Shown here piece after piece: positions 38,625-50,393 of a stretch of 64,000 nucleotides of DNA (positions are counted from its first letter, which is position 1; every line of letters starts with the position of its first letter). The notes under the pieces are model-generated. The model was not told where the DNA came from. It made no database searches and was given only the letters and a program-made list of their open reading frames with translations. The DNA lies in assembly GCF_014898055.3 (NCBI RefSeq), contig NW_023601212.1:53990329-54054328 (forward strand), read 5' to 3'. Both the position numbers and the translations under genes were made by a program. The stretch is from Talpa occidentalis (taxonomy: Eukaryota; Chordata; Mammalia; Eulipotyphla; Talpidae).

Positions 38625-38983
38625 GTAATTGTAGGGTAAGGAAAAATATCAGGCTTTTCTGCCCTCCCGCCATCAGGATAGATGAGGGAACCCTGTGATC
38701 CTGAATGCATGCCTGATGGCGGGCACCTGAAATGGGTACACCTGGGCTAAGACTGGGCTTTTAAGGGCAGCGTCACAGGGACACCAGCAGCAGCAGCTGA
38801 AAGAGAAGCTGAAGAGAAGCCAAGAGAAGGCCGGAGAGCCCAGATAGAGTGAAGACTTGCTGGGGGCTGGGAGGGCTGCCAGCCTCCCGGCCCCCCAGCA
38901 CCCCTGCCTGCCATATGCCTGGTAAACCCCAATAAAAAACCTGCAAAACCACTGAGGACTCCGATTCCTCCCTCTACAGTAAT
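38625..38983 (+). mobile_element. Solo LTR, short family, copy 1, with 5-bp TSD
   Basis: The element spans 38630-38978 (349 bp). It begins TGTAGGG and ends CTACA, giving 5-bp inverted termini TGTAG/CTACA. It is flanked by a perfect 5-bp target duplication GTAAT (38625-38629 and 38979-38983). It carries AATAAA ('accccaataaaaaacctgc') about 50 bases before the end. Termini, polyadenylation signal and 5-bp duplication together fit a solo LTR of an endogenous retrovirus-like element. Two relatives lie near 50 kb. No internal retroviral genes are present. I do not recognise the family name. Confidence 0.8.
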
Positions 38984-39390
38984 ACTCTTGATCTTCTGAG
39001 AACAGACACATCCACTTTTTAATTCACTTCTTCTGTCTGTCACTATTCTGTTATATTTTACATCATTTTTCTCCTCTTCTTGACTACTGTAGAATTTCTT
39101 TATCCTCAAAAGCATTTGACTAAGGGTGGGCACCCAAGCCTGCCTGCCTTTTTTCCTCTTTCCCATCCCCTTTCCTAAATAATTACCCTCCTTCTTGTCC
39201 TAAGTATTTATTTTGGATGAGAGAAATTTAGGTTGTTTTTTATGATCATTTTTTATATCTTACCTTTTTAAATATTATTACTATAATTTAAATATTATTT
39301 AAAACTAAATATATTTAAAATGATCATCTTACCTCCTTTAATACTCCTAAGAAAAAGAAATTCCTCAATAAATAGAGCAATCAAACTCAT

Positions 39391-39666
39391 TAAAAAGAGC
39401 ATGGGTCTCCCTGGTGGCGCAAGGGTTAGGTCTCAACACTATGAAGCTGTCTGCAGCACGAGTTAGATCCCAGGCCAGGGAGCGAACCCACATATGGCAC
39501 AACAGACCTCTCCTGTGCGCCCGCTGCTCCCCTCAGCAGTGTATTTCAGTCAATCCACCTGTTCTGTTCCCCACTGTCTCTGGTGAATCCTCTCGCTCCC
39601 TGCACCTCTGGCCTGTACCCCAGTTCTTGTATGCATAAATAAACCTTTTGGGAAAAAAAGAGCATG
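39391..39666 (+). repeat. tRNA-derived SINE with TSD
   Basis: SINE body about 39403-39654, head 'gggtctccctggtggcgcaa', B-box region AGTTAGATCCC, tail 'tatgcataaataaacctttt'. Target duplication AAAAAGAGCATG on both sides. Confidence 0.92.
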
Positions 39667-40544
39667 ATATCTTCTCATGCCACAGGATGAGAAACCACCA
39701 TCTGAAACCTTAGAACTACACTGTTCGATATAGTAGCCACCAGCCACAAGTGGCTAATGAGCATATGCAATTGAGGACCTAATTATTTTATTTTATTTAG
39801 TTTAAATGTCAAAACAGAAATAGGGTAAAATATTTCTCCTTATACCCAAGCTTACTGGGTCATATGTATGAAGTTTGAAAATGTAGCATCCAAACTGATG
39901 CTGTCACTGTAAAAGACACAGATTTCAAAGACTGAATATGAAAGAGACCAGAAAGCATCTCATTTTGAGAATGGTTACATGGAAATGTTAAATTTCGCAC
40001 ATATTTGGATAAATAAATTATATTATTAAAATTAATTTAACCTTTCTTTTTACATTTGTGAATTATATTGAATTATATTTCTATTGGACTACACTACCCT
40101 AGGGATGATAAAGAGATCGGGAAGTGTGGACACATAAATATGCATGAGCATATTGTGGGTAATTAACAAATGTCCTTGTTTGGAGAAGAGCAAAAGGAGA
40201 GGAAAGATAAAGTAAAGACAAAGTGAAACACAAAACATTTCCATCATTGTAGAGTTGAGAAAATCAAAGAAAAATATCAAGCCTGGAATTAACTGGGCAG
40301 TAAAAAGTTCTTTCTTGAACTAAGCAGTAGCCATTAAAATGGAGAAGCACAATTCCACTATCTAAATATGATGACGCAGGAATTACCACATAGAACTATT
40401 TAATTCTAAACACAAACATGGAAATTAAAATTTCAGAGCGAGTACTCACTCAGCATATTTCTTGGGGGTTGTTATGGTGCGTTCTTTTCAATTCTGATGT
40501 CCACCTGCAACTTGCAGGACCATGTATTTTCAATGTGCCATTTT

Positions 40545-40720
40545 CCTGCACAGAAACCTTCAACAGTTCCTCATGACCTTATGGCAAAAATCCAACTCTC
40601 TGGCTTGGTCTCCAGAGTACTACACAATACATGGTCACAAACAGCCTGGAATGTCGAACAGAGTCTGATTTCTCACCAGCTGTTCATGGGCTGACTTGTG
40701 GGTGGTCCTTAGCTTGTAAA
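40545..40720 (+). repeat. L2-like fragment
   Basis: 'agaaaccttcaacagttcct' and 'atggcaaaaatccaactctc' resemble the L2 3' area. Diverged. Confidence 0.45.
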
Positions 40721-40734
40721 ATTGAGGCTTGGAC

Positions 40735-40915
40735 TAAATCAGTGGCCCTCAAACTATGGATTCACATTAGAACATCTGGGGAGACTTTAGCCGGACACCC
40801 AGGTCTCATCCCAGATGACCTGAATCATAATCTCTGGGCGAAACAGATTCACGTATTAGAATTTTCTAAGGCTCAATAATTAGTTACAACGTGCAACCAT
40901 ATTTGAGAATCAGTG
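40735..40915 (+). mobile_element. MER5-like hAT-Charlie element
   Basis: 'cagtggccctcaaactatgg', 'tctggggagactttagccgg', 'cacccaggtctcatcccaga' and a 'gaatcagtgg' end follow the MER5A order, with near-complementary ends (CAGTGGCCCTCAAA and TTTGAGAATCAGTG). Confidence 0.7.
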
Positions 40916-41079
40916 GAGTAGCTGGTCAAGTTAAGATCATTCCAGGCCTAAAATTCTATGAATTTTTCTACTTTTCTACTAACTTTCCAACTTTTCTACT
41001 AACCTGAGTAAATGCCCAATCTCCTCCCCAGTTAGACAAGTATAATCAAATGTATATTTTCTCTTCTCCTGCTTCCTCC

Positions 41080-41430
41080 ACAAAATGCCCTCTCCCCGCC
41101 TGTCCAAATTCTGCACCACTTCCTCCAGGAAGCCTTCCATATCCACTGGTGTTCACAGTATAAGCACTTGGGCACAAACACGCTCTCATAATCTAACAGT
41201 TATGTGTTAAAACCACAGTACCACATGTTATCTTGTGATAACCCTTATGCTTCTGCTTTGTATTTACTCACCTATTATTTCACTCTAATATGGATATATT
41301 TTCCCATTTCCAAATAATACTAGAAAGTGCTGGGAGATGCGACATTACATATTTTTTGCATTCTACCACCTCTAGAACCCTGAATATTGTTATGTGCCTA
41401 TCAAGGGATCAATAACTATTTGTTAAGCCA
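41080..41430 (+). repeat. L2-like LINE 3' region
   Basis: 'caccacttcctccaggaagc' and 'ccttccatatccactggtgt' with a later 'tatgtgcctatcaagggatc aa' segment fit a diverged L2 3' end. Confidence 0.5.
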
Positions 41431-42704
41431 ATTAATGGGTTTCAAAATCTGAGGCTAACGTATATAAACACAGCCATCGAGAAGGTAAAAAAAAAAAAAA
41501 AGAGTACTCAACATAAACTATTCTAGTAGTATATTTGTCACCACAAATACATTTTATCTTACCCTAGCTCACAATTATTCATGACCCTAAACTACCATTT
41601 CCATACCAAAGCTATTTTTTTCACATAAAATAAGCTGATTTCTGATGGTCTGCTTTTTCTGCCAGGCTCTCTACACATTTGTGATTTTATTACTAAGAAA
41701 GTAATTGCTTGCCTACTCTGTTCTGCTTAAACATTTATAAGGAGCTAAAAACCCTACTGGTATCAACACCTCATTTAGGGGTAACCCAAATAGCTCCCAA
41801 CCAATAGGAAGGTTGTCTCTTTTCTCCTCACTCCCATTTTAATTGTGATAGCTAGTAGAACAAATTTTAATTCATCAGTCAAGTCCCTTTCAGATCAAGA
41901 CAGCTGATCTAAATTCCAACAGGAGTGCGCATTCTGTTCAAGAGCCCAAATCAGCAAGCCATCTCATACTCATTTTGACTAAACAAATTTTGAGTAAGTA
42001 TTTATACAGACACATCCTCCCGTGTAAAAGGCAGTTTCAGATCTGCTATCTAACAGGAGTAAAGTGTGGATTAGCAGATTTATGTTCATCAGCAGTGTGA
42101 GCTCTTTGGAGGGACCATCACTGTAAAGTAGGCAGCATTCTCACAGCCTTCCCTACATCAGCACATACGAAGTTTTCTGGGTCCAACTCCTCTCATAAAA
42201 AGAGACCATCCCTTTTGGCCTTCCCTGAAAATATCAAAGACCAATGTGAGGTGGGGGAAAGTGTCTTTTAAAAGTCAAGTAGGATGATACATCCTTCCTA
42301 TGAGAACTGGAGGAGGAAGAAAAAGTAGGTATAAAATATTCTGTGGCATTGCCCTTTAAGAAGTGTAAAATTTGAGTTCCCAGTCATAGTTCCCCCCATA
42401 CACACACCCCATTTTCTTTGCAGGCTGATGTCATACTTAGTTTTGGAGTCCCGTTAGAGGTCAGAGTCCAGGGAGATTTTTCAATCTGGCTGTTTTCTGT
42501 TTGATTTTGAAATTGCCCATGCTGTGATGGAGTGTGGGTGTGCCTCAGTGGGGGTTCCGATGAGTGGCCTGGGGGGTGTGGCAGTGGGTGCTGAGGCTGA
42601 TGGGGGCGGCCGACTGTGCAACTGAGTCAGTTTGGCCACAGTGGTTTGAATAAATGCTATAGCCCGGATGGATGGCAGAGCCTGAGGTCTCTTTTCTGTT
42701 ATGA

Positions 42705-42945
42705 CGGGGGTTTTAGTTTTGTTTTGGGGTTTTGTTTGGGTTTGGGGTGTTATTGTTTTGGGGTTTTGGGTTTTTTTTTTAAGGCTTAGAAATCATTTTA
42801 AAAGTTCTTTGATTGGTTCTTGGGTCCATATCATGTTTGTGTCTGTGCTTCCAATTGGATAAAATTACATTCATTTTTTAAAACAATGGTTTGCAAGCCC
42901 TGCGGGTGCCAGGGGTGGGGGTGGGGGGTAGGGGTGGGAGGGCAC
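42705..42945 (+). other. G/T-rich block with quadruplex-forming potential
   Basis: Two clusters of G runs: about 42725-42770 (GGGG TTTTG TTT GGG TTT GGGG type) and about 42902-42942 (GGGGTGGGGGTGGGGGG-like). Each has at least four runs of three or more G with short loops. Function unknown. Confidence 0.6.
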
Positions 42946-45716
42946 AAGAGCCCTTCATTCCTTCCCCTTCCACTGATGGGGGAGAAATAGAATGAAGGAA
43001 AGGAGATGGATTTGCTCTTTTTTTCTTCCCTGAGATCTAACTAGACTGGAAGGGTTTGACAAACAATTAACAATCCTCCCCACTCAGCTGCTGTTTCCCA
43101 AAATAGCATCTCCTTTGCTGCCAGGGTGGATGGGGGCCTTCAGGGGAGGAAGACACAAAGGTGCCCTCTTTACGAAGCCTGCTCTGTCTGTGAGATCTTG
43201 AAGGCAGAGGGGGAAGCCCAGGGGATTAAATTAGCAGGCAGCCCAGGCTCCACCTGGAAGGGAAATAGATAATAGGCTTTAAAGACAGGAAACAGCTTGT
43301 GCTCCAAAATAATAATTTTCAAAAGCAACACATGATGGATGCTGGGAGGGTTTTCTTTCCCCCAGTTCATAATTTCGAAGCGACATTGCCCTTTGAGACT
43401 AAGCCCAGCAAATGAGTGGGGTCTCCTGGTATCCCTGACATTCCGCTCCACCTCACCCCCACGACCTGCTTTGCAAGGGCGGTTGCAGCTGGCCCTTTTC
43501 TAAACCTGGCTCCCTTCAGACATTGCTCAGCACCCAGTCTTGAGATATCTCATTAGGACTAGAGATTTTTTTTTTTCTTTTTTAAGCTTCTTTCTTCCTT
43601 CTTCATTCCCTGCCTTGTCCTTAGGATTTCTTGTTCCCTGTCCCCTCTTCTGCTCTCTCAGCCTGCCATTTTTACCTCTTCCTTTTTTCTGAAAGACTGC
43701 CTCTCAGCTCCCACATGTCAATTTACTCTGCCAGCCCAGGCTCTCTAGGGTCCTGAAATGTCTCCTGTCATGAGCAGCCGTGTGGAGGGGAAGGGGGAGC
43801 ACATGATGCGCTAAACAAAGGGAACAGACCAGCAACACTCCTTTGAGAAGGTCAGGAGCCGGAAATAAAGGTGGAAGGCGGAGAAACAGAAGGACCAAAT
43901 ATGCCCCCAAAGGATTAAAAGATTACACATATCAAATTAGATTCTAGATTTTGCTGTTTTTAAATTTCCTCGAAAATACACCCGACGGGAATTAAAGCGG
44001 CTATCAAAAATAGAAACCTGTTCCATGAATTAACTCACAATCAACCACTGCCGAAACTGTGAGCTTGGTGCCCTTTGCCTCATGCACAGGCCTCCACGCT
44101 AACAGCGACATTCCAGCTCATGGTCTGATCCATGGCTGCGTCCCTCTGGACTGGGATTTCCCTGAGCGTGGTGGGTGGGACTCTGTGTACAGTCTCAGTA
44201 GTGCTCTTGGCCCAAAGGAGGCACTCAAATGTTGGCAGGACTCTTGAAAGGTTGGGAGGGAGGGACGCAGGGAGAGACTACGGATAAACCGCAGAGGAAG
44301 ACATTTGGGAGGATGAGACATTGTCCCTTTTTCTCTCCATATTCTAGAAATGGGAATATAGAAGGGCAGATAGGCAAAACAGAAAAACAATGTGATTTCC
44401 TTTGATGTTCCAGCAAGACTTGCTCTTCATAGCCTCTTCAGCACCCACCTAGTGCTCTGCATGGCATGCTCAGGGTTATGCTCAGCCCATGCTTGTTGAA
44501 TTAATGATTTAGAGGAGAAAAACAGCTGTTTTCCCTCCGAGAGGTTTCCAGAAAAGAGAATGGAAGAGTGGTGTACAGTGATACAAATATAAAGCATTTT
44601 GACACTGTCTTTCACAACCTTGACTCTGAAACAGTGTAAAGGAGAAAAAACCCTCACCATGAGAAGGGATAGTTTGGAGACTATGGACAGGCTTTTAAAG
44701 CAAAGAGAGAGGATGGGAGTACCTATGTGGTTGGCATTTCCAAGCCCCTCTTTCAAAGGCATCTGTGGCTGACTCAAACGCTAGACATTTAGGTCCAGAG
44801 ATGCTTAACGTTTTTTTCACTTGGCAAGAACTCTGCATGATAGAGGGATATTAATTGAGGAGCAAGGTCAGCGCCAGAACAGTAGGCCAAATAGAATATT
44901 TGCAGCCAGGAGGGCAAGGCTTCTGTCCTGACCCAAACTGGAGTGGAGAAAAGGTAGTGTGAATCCTTGAAGGACTTGAGTGAGGACTAAGCAAACACAT
45001 GATTTTTTTTTTAATATATATATATGTATAAAACCAACATTTAGTATAATGACAAGATAGCTCAATCTGGGATCTGTCACTCAGGTACCTTTGAGCAATT
45101 CATTATCCAACTCCTTCCCCACAGCCCAAGTCCAGGGTTAAAAAAAAAAAGGAAGCCGTACAGGAGAGCCGAGATTTATAGAGGCCAAGAGCTTTACCAA
45201 ATTCTGAACACAGAAATATGCCTGGGAGGTATTAGAAAGGGCAGTTAATTGGTTGGCTCCTGAATGTGTTAATCCTGAGCAAAGCTGTGTTACTACCTCA
45301 TTAGCACATTAATTCTATTGACTAGTCTCTGCAGTCCTGTATCACTTAATATCCTGGGCATTTCGGGAGGTGGTTTTACAAAATCAAGTTGTATTGACTG
45401 GAATTGCAAATGAAGACGCTTGGCACACAAGTCCTTGTTCAGGATCATTTTAGGTTAAGAAAAGAGAAGGTGGTAAATACATGCCTGAGATTCCAAGCCT
45501 GGTTCTTTTTTTCTCTGCTCAGAAAACCTGTGGTTGGTCTGGGCACCATCAGGTTGCTCGTGTCTCCTGTAAGCACACAGTGAGAGACAAGCAGAGCTCC
45601 AACCCCACCTACTGTGCTGGAAACTGTATCTGGGATCAGTGAAGGATTCCATGGCCCCATCTCCACCTCTCTTCCAAAGGAGAAGGGAAGGAGCATCAGT
45701 TAAGATACCACCTTTT

Positions 45717-46003
45717 GGGGCCTCCCTGGTGGCGCAAGGGGTTAAGCACTGCACCATGAAGCAATCTGCAGCCTCTGCAGCATGAGTTCGATTCCTGGCC
45801 AGCCAGGGAGCGACCCACATGGTACAGAAGACCTCTCCCGACTCGTCCCACTGCTCCCCTCAGCAGTGTATTTCAATCAATCTGCCTGTTCTGGTCCCCA
45901 CTCTGTCTCTGGTGAATCCTCTTACCCCCCACATCTCTGGCGTGCACCCCAGCTCTTGTATGCATAAATAAATCAATCTTAAAAAAAAAAAAGGATACCA
46001 CCT
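45717..46003 (+). repeat. tRNA-derived SINE with TSD
   Basis: SINE body 45717-45992, head 'ggggcctccctggtggcgca', A box AAGGGGTTAAGCACTG, B box GAGTTCGATTCC, tail 'tgcataaataaatcaatctt' plus a 12-A run. Target duplication GATACCACCTT on both sides. Among the best-preserved copies. Confidence 0.94.
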
Positions 46004-46249
46004 TTCCTCCAAAGTCTTCTGCCAATCCTTCAAGTTGGAATTCATTTTTCTTTCATGGATTTTTTCTTTCATGCACCATATTTTTTGTACCATCTTCCTC
46101 AACTTTCTGCATGCAAGTCTTTCTTCCTACTGGATTATAAAATGGTTCAAGATGGGGGCTTTTTCAACATCTGTCTCTCCATTAGAATCCAGCCTACTGT
46201 CTTCTACCTAATAGGGAGCAAATACATGTTTGTTGCTTTGAATTTTTGA

Positions 46250-46425
46250 GAGTGAGCACGGGATCATGGAAAGAACACTGCATGAGGAACCAGATTCTCA
46301 CACAGGGTTCTGCCCCTAGTCAGTCATGTGACACTGTGAGAGCCACTTCACAGTCCTCAGGATTTTAGTCGGTGAAATGATGAGGTTCATCTAAGGTCTT
46401 TTCCAGTTTCAACATTCTAGAAAAA
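46250..46425 (+). repeat. MIR-like SINE
   Basis: 'gatcatggaaagaacactgc', 'gttctgcccctagtcagtca', 'tgtgacactgtgagagccac' and 'aggtcttttccagtttcaac' match a MIR/MIR3 layout. Confidence 0.65.
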
Positions 46426-46619
46426 AGGAATGAGAAATACTTTGAGGAGCCTAACTTTACTTGCCAAATTAGTGTCTGTGAAGGAATATTTGAAAGGAGT
46501 TGAGAAGTTTCCTAAGTGTTTCCAGAGGTTCTAAACCAACAAGATATAAAAGGACAAAAAAAAAAAAAAGCCAATGAAATGTTTTAGTAATTAACTTTAA
46601 AAATATAATTTTTTATTTT

Positions 46620-46720
46620 ACTTCATTCATCTAAGGAAGATTCAATAATTGTCTGCTCTGTGCCTATCACCACACTGGGTTCTGGGAATACCAAGATGAG
46701 TATGGACTCTTCAGGGGAGC
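46620..46720 (-). repeat. L2-like fragment
   Basis: 'cttcattcatctaaggaaga' through 'gtgcctatcaccacactggg' and 'ttctgggaataccaagatga' reads as a reversed L2 3' end. Confidence 0.6.
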
Positions 46721-47148
46721 CATCATACATCTTCCTCTTTGTAGGGGAGACTGACAGGTGAGAATATAATAGAAATACATCCCGACCAATCCTACAGTAG
46801 ACTATGTGCAAGGACAAAGGTAGAATCACAGGGCTAAGGTAATTCTTCTGTGATGCAGGGAGGGGATTAAGAGGAGAGAAAGGCTCATGGCTTCAGAGAA
46901 AGACACTGAGCTTTTTCTTCCACTAGTGGCAGAACAGGAAAATGGACAGAGACATGCGAGTTCAGAGGACAGCTCCAGCTGGCATCCAGCCCTTAATGAA
47001 GTAGCATCTGCCCCCAAATCCTGCTAGCACACCACATTTGTCTATTTCACAGAGGTGTCTCTTGCACCCAGGAAACTGGCGGGCACCTTGTAGTTCTCAA
47101 AAAATAGTCACTGAATATAAGAATAAAAAGAATATATTAAAATATTAT

Positions 47149-47370
47149 GACACCACTGGCAGCCACTGCAGCATGAGTTTGATCCCTGGCCAGGGAGATA
47201 CCCACATGGTGCAGCAGACCTCTCCTGCCTCTCCTGCTGCTCCCTTCAGCAGTGTATCTCAGTAGGTCCGCCTGTTCTGCTCCCCACTCTGTCTCTGGTG
47301 AATTCCCTCACCCCCCTGCATCCCTGGCCTACACCCCAGCTCTTGTATTTCAATTTTTTTAATCTTGAAA
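47149..47370 (+). repeat. tRNA-derived SINE, 5'-truncated
   Basis: Starts inside the family at 'ggcagccactgcagcatgag', keeps B-box region AGTTTGATCCC and the full body, and ends 'ttgtatttcaattttttta'. The head is missing. Confidence 0.88.
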
Positions 47371-47402
47371 AATTAAAATACACCCTCTGTTTACTTCACC
47401 CA

Positions 47403-47618
47403 CTGACTACCTTTTTTTTTTTTTTTTAAGATTTACTTATTTATGCATACCAGAACTGGGGTACAGGCCAGAGATGCGGGGGCTGAGAAGATTCACCAGA
47501 GACAGAGTGGGGAACAGAACAGGTGGACTGACTGAAATACACTGTTGAGGGGAGCAGCGAGCGAGTCAGGAGAGGTCTGCTGCGCCATGTAGGTTGCTCC
47601 CTGGCCCTGACTACCTGT
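47403..47618 (-). repeat. tRNA-derived SINE, 5'-truncated, with TSD
   Basis: SINE at 47412-47608. The minus-strand copy runs from a T-run to 'ttgctccctggcc', where the head is cut off. The direct repeat CTGACTACC on both sides suggests the truncation happened at integration. Confidence 0.88.
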
Positions 47619-47927
47619 TAATAGTTCAGAATGCTATACATTGACACAGTGGCCTCACAGAAGCTAGGGATGGAGACCTCAAGAAAGAAAGTATATTCAG
47701 TGATGTTAATTTATGGATATGTTGATAAAGGACAAGTGAAACCAGACTGAGAAGCAAGTTGGGCAGCTGGGAGTTTCCTGATAACCTCTCAGCAACAGAA
47801 TAACAGGGGTGGTGGTGATGTAAGTCCTTCTGCAATGCGTCGAAGGGTGACAGGGAAATACCAAGTAGACTCGGTTAGCAGACAGCTTGCTTTTCAGAAC
47901 TGAGATTGTAAAGATGAGGAAAGATCT

Positions 47928-48012
47928 TGAGAGAGAAATCCAGGAACTTGGGAGGGTTTTTCAAAGATGAGAGAGATTTGGTAATGAGCAAGGCACCTTC
48001 CTCCAGGGAAAG
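47928..48012 (+). repeat. Local ~85-bp duplication, left copy
   Basis: Begins TGAGAGAGAAATCCAGGAAC and ends in 'aaggcaccttcctccaggg'. About 90% identical by eye to 48843-48927. The copy is followed by a 19-bp tandem repeat (AAGGAACCTTCCTCCAGGG). Confidence 0.8.
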
Positions 48013-48416
48013 GAACCTTCCTCCAGGGAAAGGAACCAACCAATGCTGAGTTTCCATTTGTAATTAATTGTCTGAACCACTCTTGGGAAGGTGTGGGGCT
48101 TATAAGTGTGGACACTGGGGTTTGGTGTTTTTAAAACTTGCTTAAGACATGCTGAAACATAGAACTTGAGGACATTATGTTCAATCAATGTCACTCACAA
48201 AGATAAATACCATATGATTCTAGTAACATGAGGTACCTAAAGTAGACAAACTCACAGAGACAGAAAACAGAATGGGGAACGAGGGTGCTGGGGTTTGCCA
48301 CTTAAATGGGTATTGAGTTTCAGTTTTACAAAATGAAAAGAGTTTTGGAGATTGGTTGCACAACAGTATGAGTGTACTTTACACCACTGAGCCATACACT
48401 TAAAAATAGCTATGAT

Positions 48417-48695
48417 GGGGCCGCCCTTGGGGCGCAGGTGGTTGAGCACTGCACTATGAAGCAATCCACAGCCCCTGCAGCACGAGTTCGATCCCCAGCC
48501 GGCCAGGGAGAAACCCACATGGCGCAGCAGACCTCTCCTGTCTTGCCTGTTGCTCCCCTCAGCAGTGTATTTCAGTCAGTCTGCCTGTTCTATTCCCCAC
48601 TCTGTCTCTGGTGAGTCCTCTCACCCCCCCGCATCTCTTGCCTGTACCCCAGCTCTTGCATACATAAATAAATGAATCTTTAGGGGAAAAAATGG
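48417..48695 (+). repeat. tRNA-derived SINE
   Basis: Head 'ggggccgcccttggggcgca', A box GTGGTTGAGCACTG, B box GAGTTCGATCCCC, tail 'gcatacataaataaatgaat'. Inserted between the two copies of the local duplication. Confidence 0.92.
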
Positions 48696-48842
48696 CTAAA
48701 ATGGTGAATTTTATGCTTTGTGTATTTTACATGATTAAAGAAAAATGGAATTTGCTCGAGATCACACAGCTAATACACGGAAGAGGTGGGATTCAAACCC
48801 CCGAAAGCTCTGCTTTTCTCTATATACACAAGGCTCTGAAGT

Positions 48843-48927
48843 TGAGAGAGAAATCCAGGCACTTGGGAGGGTTTTTCAAAGTTGAGAGAGATCTGGTAAT
48901 GGGCAAGGCATCTTCCTCCAAGGAAAG
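48843..48927 (+). repeat. Local ~85-bp duplication, right copy
   Basis: Direct-orientation partner of 47928-48012, about 915 bases away. Differences are scattered substitutions, so the duplication is not recent. Confidence 0.8.
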
Positions 48928-49852
48928 AGGACTGGGAGAGACAGAGAAAGATCCTGCAGGAGTCTGTAAAGGATGGGATCTAGAGCCTAAAGTGGAGGAG
49001 CAGTCCAGAACAAAAGTAGAATGCCTCTACCATACGGGAAGGGGAGAATGCAAGCAGGACCCTCTGAGGCTTCAGAGCCAAGGACCTTTGGCGCTTCTCC
49101 ACTTGCTTTGTGAAGTTGGAGGCAAAAAGGGTAGAAAGTGTGAAGGAGTAAAGAGGGTATGGGTGGCTGTTTTGGACAAAACTGACCAGAGTTACATTTC
49201 GCCAAGGAGGTTTTGGCCATTGTACCTAGCCAAATATGTGGATAAATTCTACAAGGAACTACCCCACGGAAAAATGCCATTAACAGAAGCTTATTCATTA
49301 GATTGACCAGTGTAGACACAATGGAAAGCATTAGTCACACTCCTTAGGTGACTAAGAGCCACCAAACAGATCCATTTACCTGTAGAATCCAGGTGCTGCC
49401 GTGAATGACCAGGAAAGAATTGCTGGAGGAAATCAGATTGAGACCACAACAATCAGAATAGTCAGAGTGTGATCACTCTTAAGTGGTAACTCTCCTGCAA
49501 AAAGAGACTTGAAGTTCCAATCATCTTGAGCTGCTCATAAGTGAGGAAGATTTCAGTCACATAGGCAGAGGATACTCACCTAAGGTTGGAGCATCTTCAA
49601 ATTGTGAAAGATGGCAGCAAGACCCAGGCACCAAATTCTTTGCACTTTCATCTTCTATGGGATTTGAAACTAGTGGAAATGCCTCCAGTACTCCCAAACA
49701 AATTACTTTTGATATATAATGTGAGAGTACCAAATTCCAATTAGGACAGTCTTCAGATTATTCCATTAACAGGCCACCCAGATTATCTTAATTTATAATC
49801 TGCTGGTTGCATGTAAGCAGGAATTTTTTTTTTTAAAGAATTTTTTGGTAAC

Positions 49853-50251
49853 TGTAGATAGGGTAAATGTTTTTCAGGCTTTTCTGCCCTCTCTCCATTA
49901 GGATTGCCCTGCATGATGGGGCACCTGCAGTTATAAACATTGTTATAAACTCTGTTGTTTACTTCTGTGGGCCCTGGCTCTGTACTGAGAGACTGGCCAA
50001 GAGAAGCAGAGGCAGGAGAAAGAACAGGACAGAGAAGGGGAAAAAGAAAGCCAGAGAGAGAGAGAAGGCCAGAGTGAAGACTTGCTGGGGGCTTGGAGGC
50101 CTATTGGCCTCCTGGGCCACTCCCTCCTCCCCCTGCCTTCCATGTACCTGGTTGCTGCAGTATATGTAAAAGCTCAATAAAAGCCTTAGAAAGACACAGA
50201 GGGCTCCAGGACTGTCCTTTACCTGTCTTGTCTGGCCTTCCTGCCACTACA
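49853..50251 (+). mobile_element. Solo LTR, same short family, copy 2
   Basis: Starts TGTAGATAGGG, shares 'caggcttttctgccctc' and 'agtgaagacttgctgggggc' with copy 1, carries AATAAA ('agctcaataaaagccttag') and ends CCACTACA. No clean 5-bp target duplication is visible (GTAAC before, CTATA after), which could reflect mutation or recombination between elements. Confidence 0.7.
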
Positions 50252-50300
50252 CTATAATAATAGGCAAAGGTCATTTTAAGAAGACAAATCTATTATTTGG

Positions 50301-50328
50301 CCATTTGCAGGGTAGGTAAAAGGTATCA

Positions 50329-50393
<65 letters not shown>

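Larger units (their letters stand above)
38984..45716. other. IER5-MR1 interval, part 2: no gene seen
   Basis: Contains one SINE, L2/MER5-like fossils and a G/T-rich block, listed separately. Mostly AT-rich unique sequence with short unrecognised frames. The 42.4-43.3 kb part is unusually G-rich for the area, but I can assign no gene to it. Confidence 0.6.
45993..49847. other. IER5-MR1 interval, part 3: no gene seen
   Basis: Contains SINEs, MIR/L2 fossils and a local duplication, listed separately. The 204-codon plus frame at 48692-49306 begins in a SINE tail, crosses a MIR-like piece and a duplicated block, and has no recognisable domain; I regard it as chance. Confidence 0.6.

Noticed and set aside
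48692..49306. A 204-codon plus-strand open frame as a novel gene
   Set aside because: It starts in a SINE tail, crosses a MIR-like segment and a local duplicate, and has no domain, signal or splice context.
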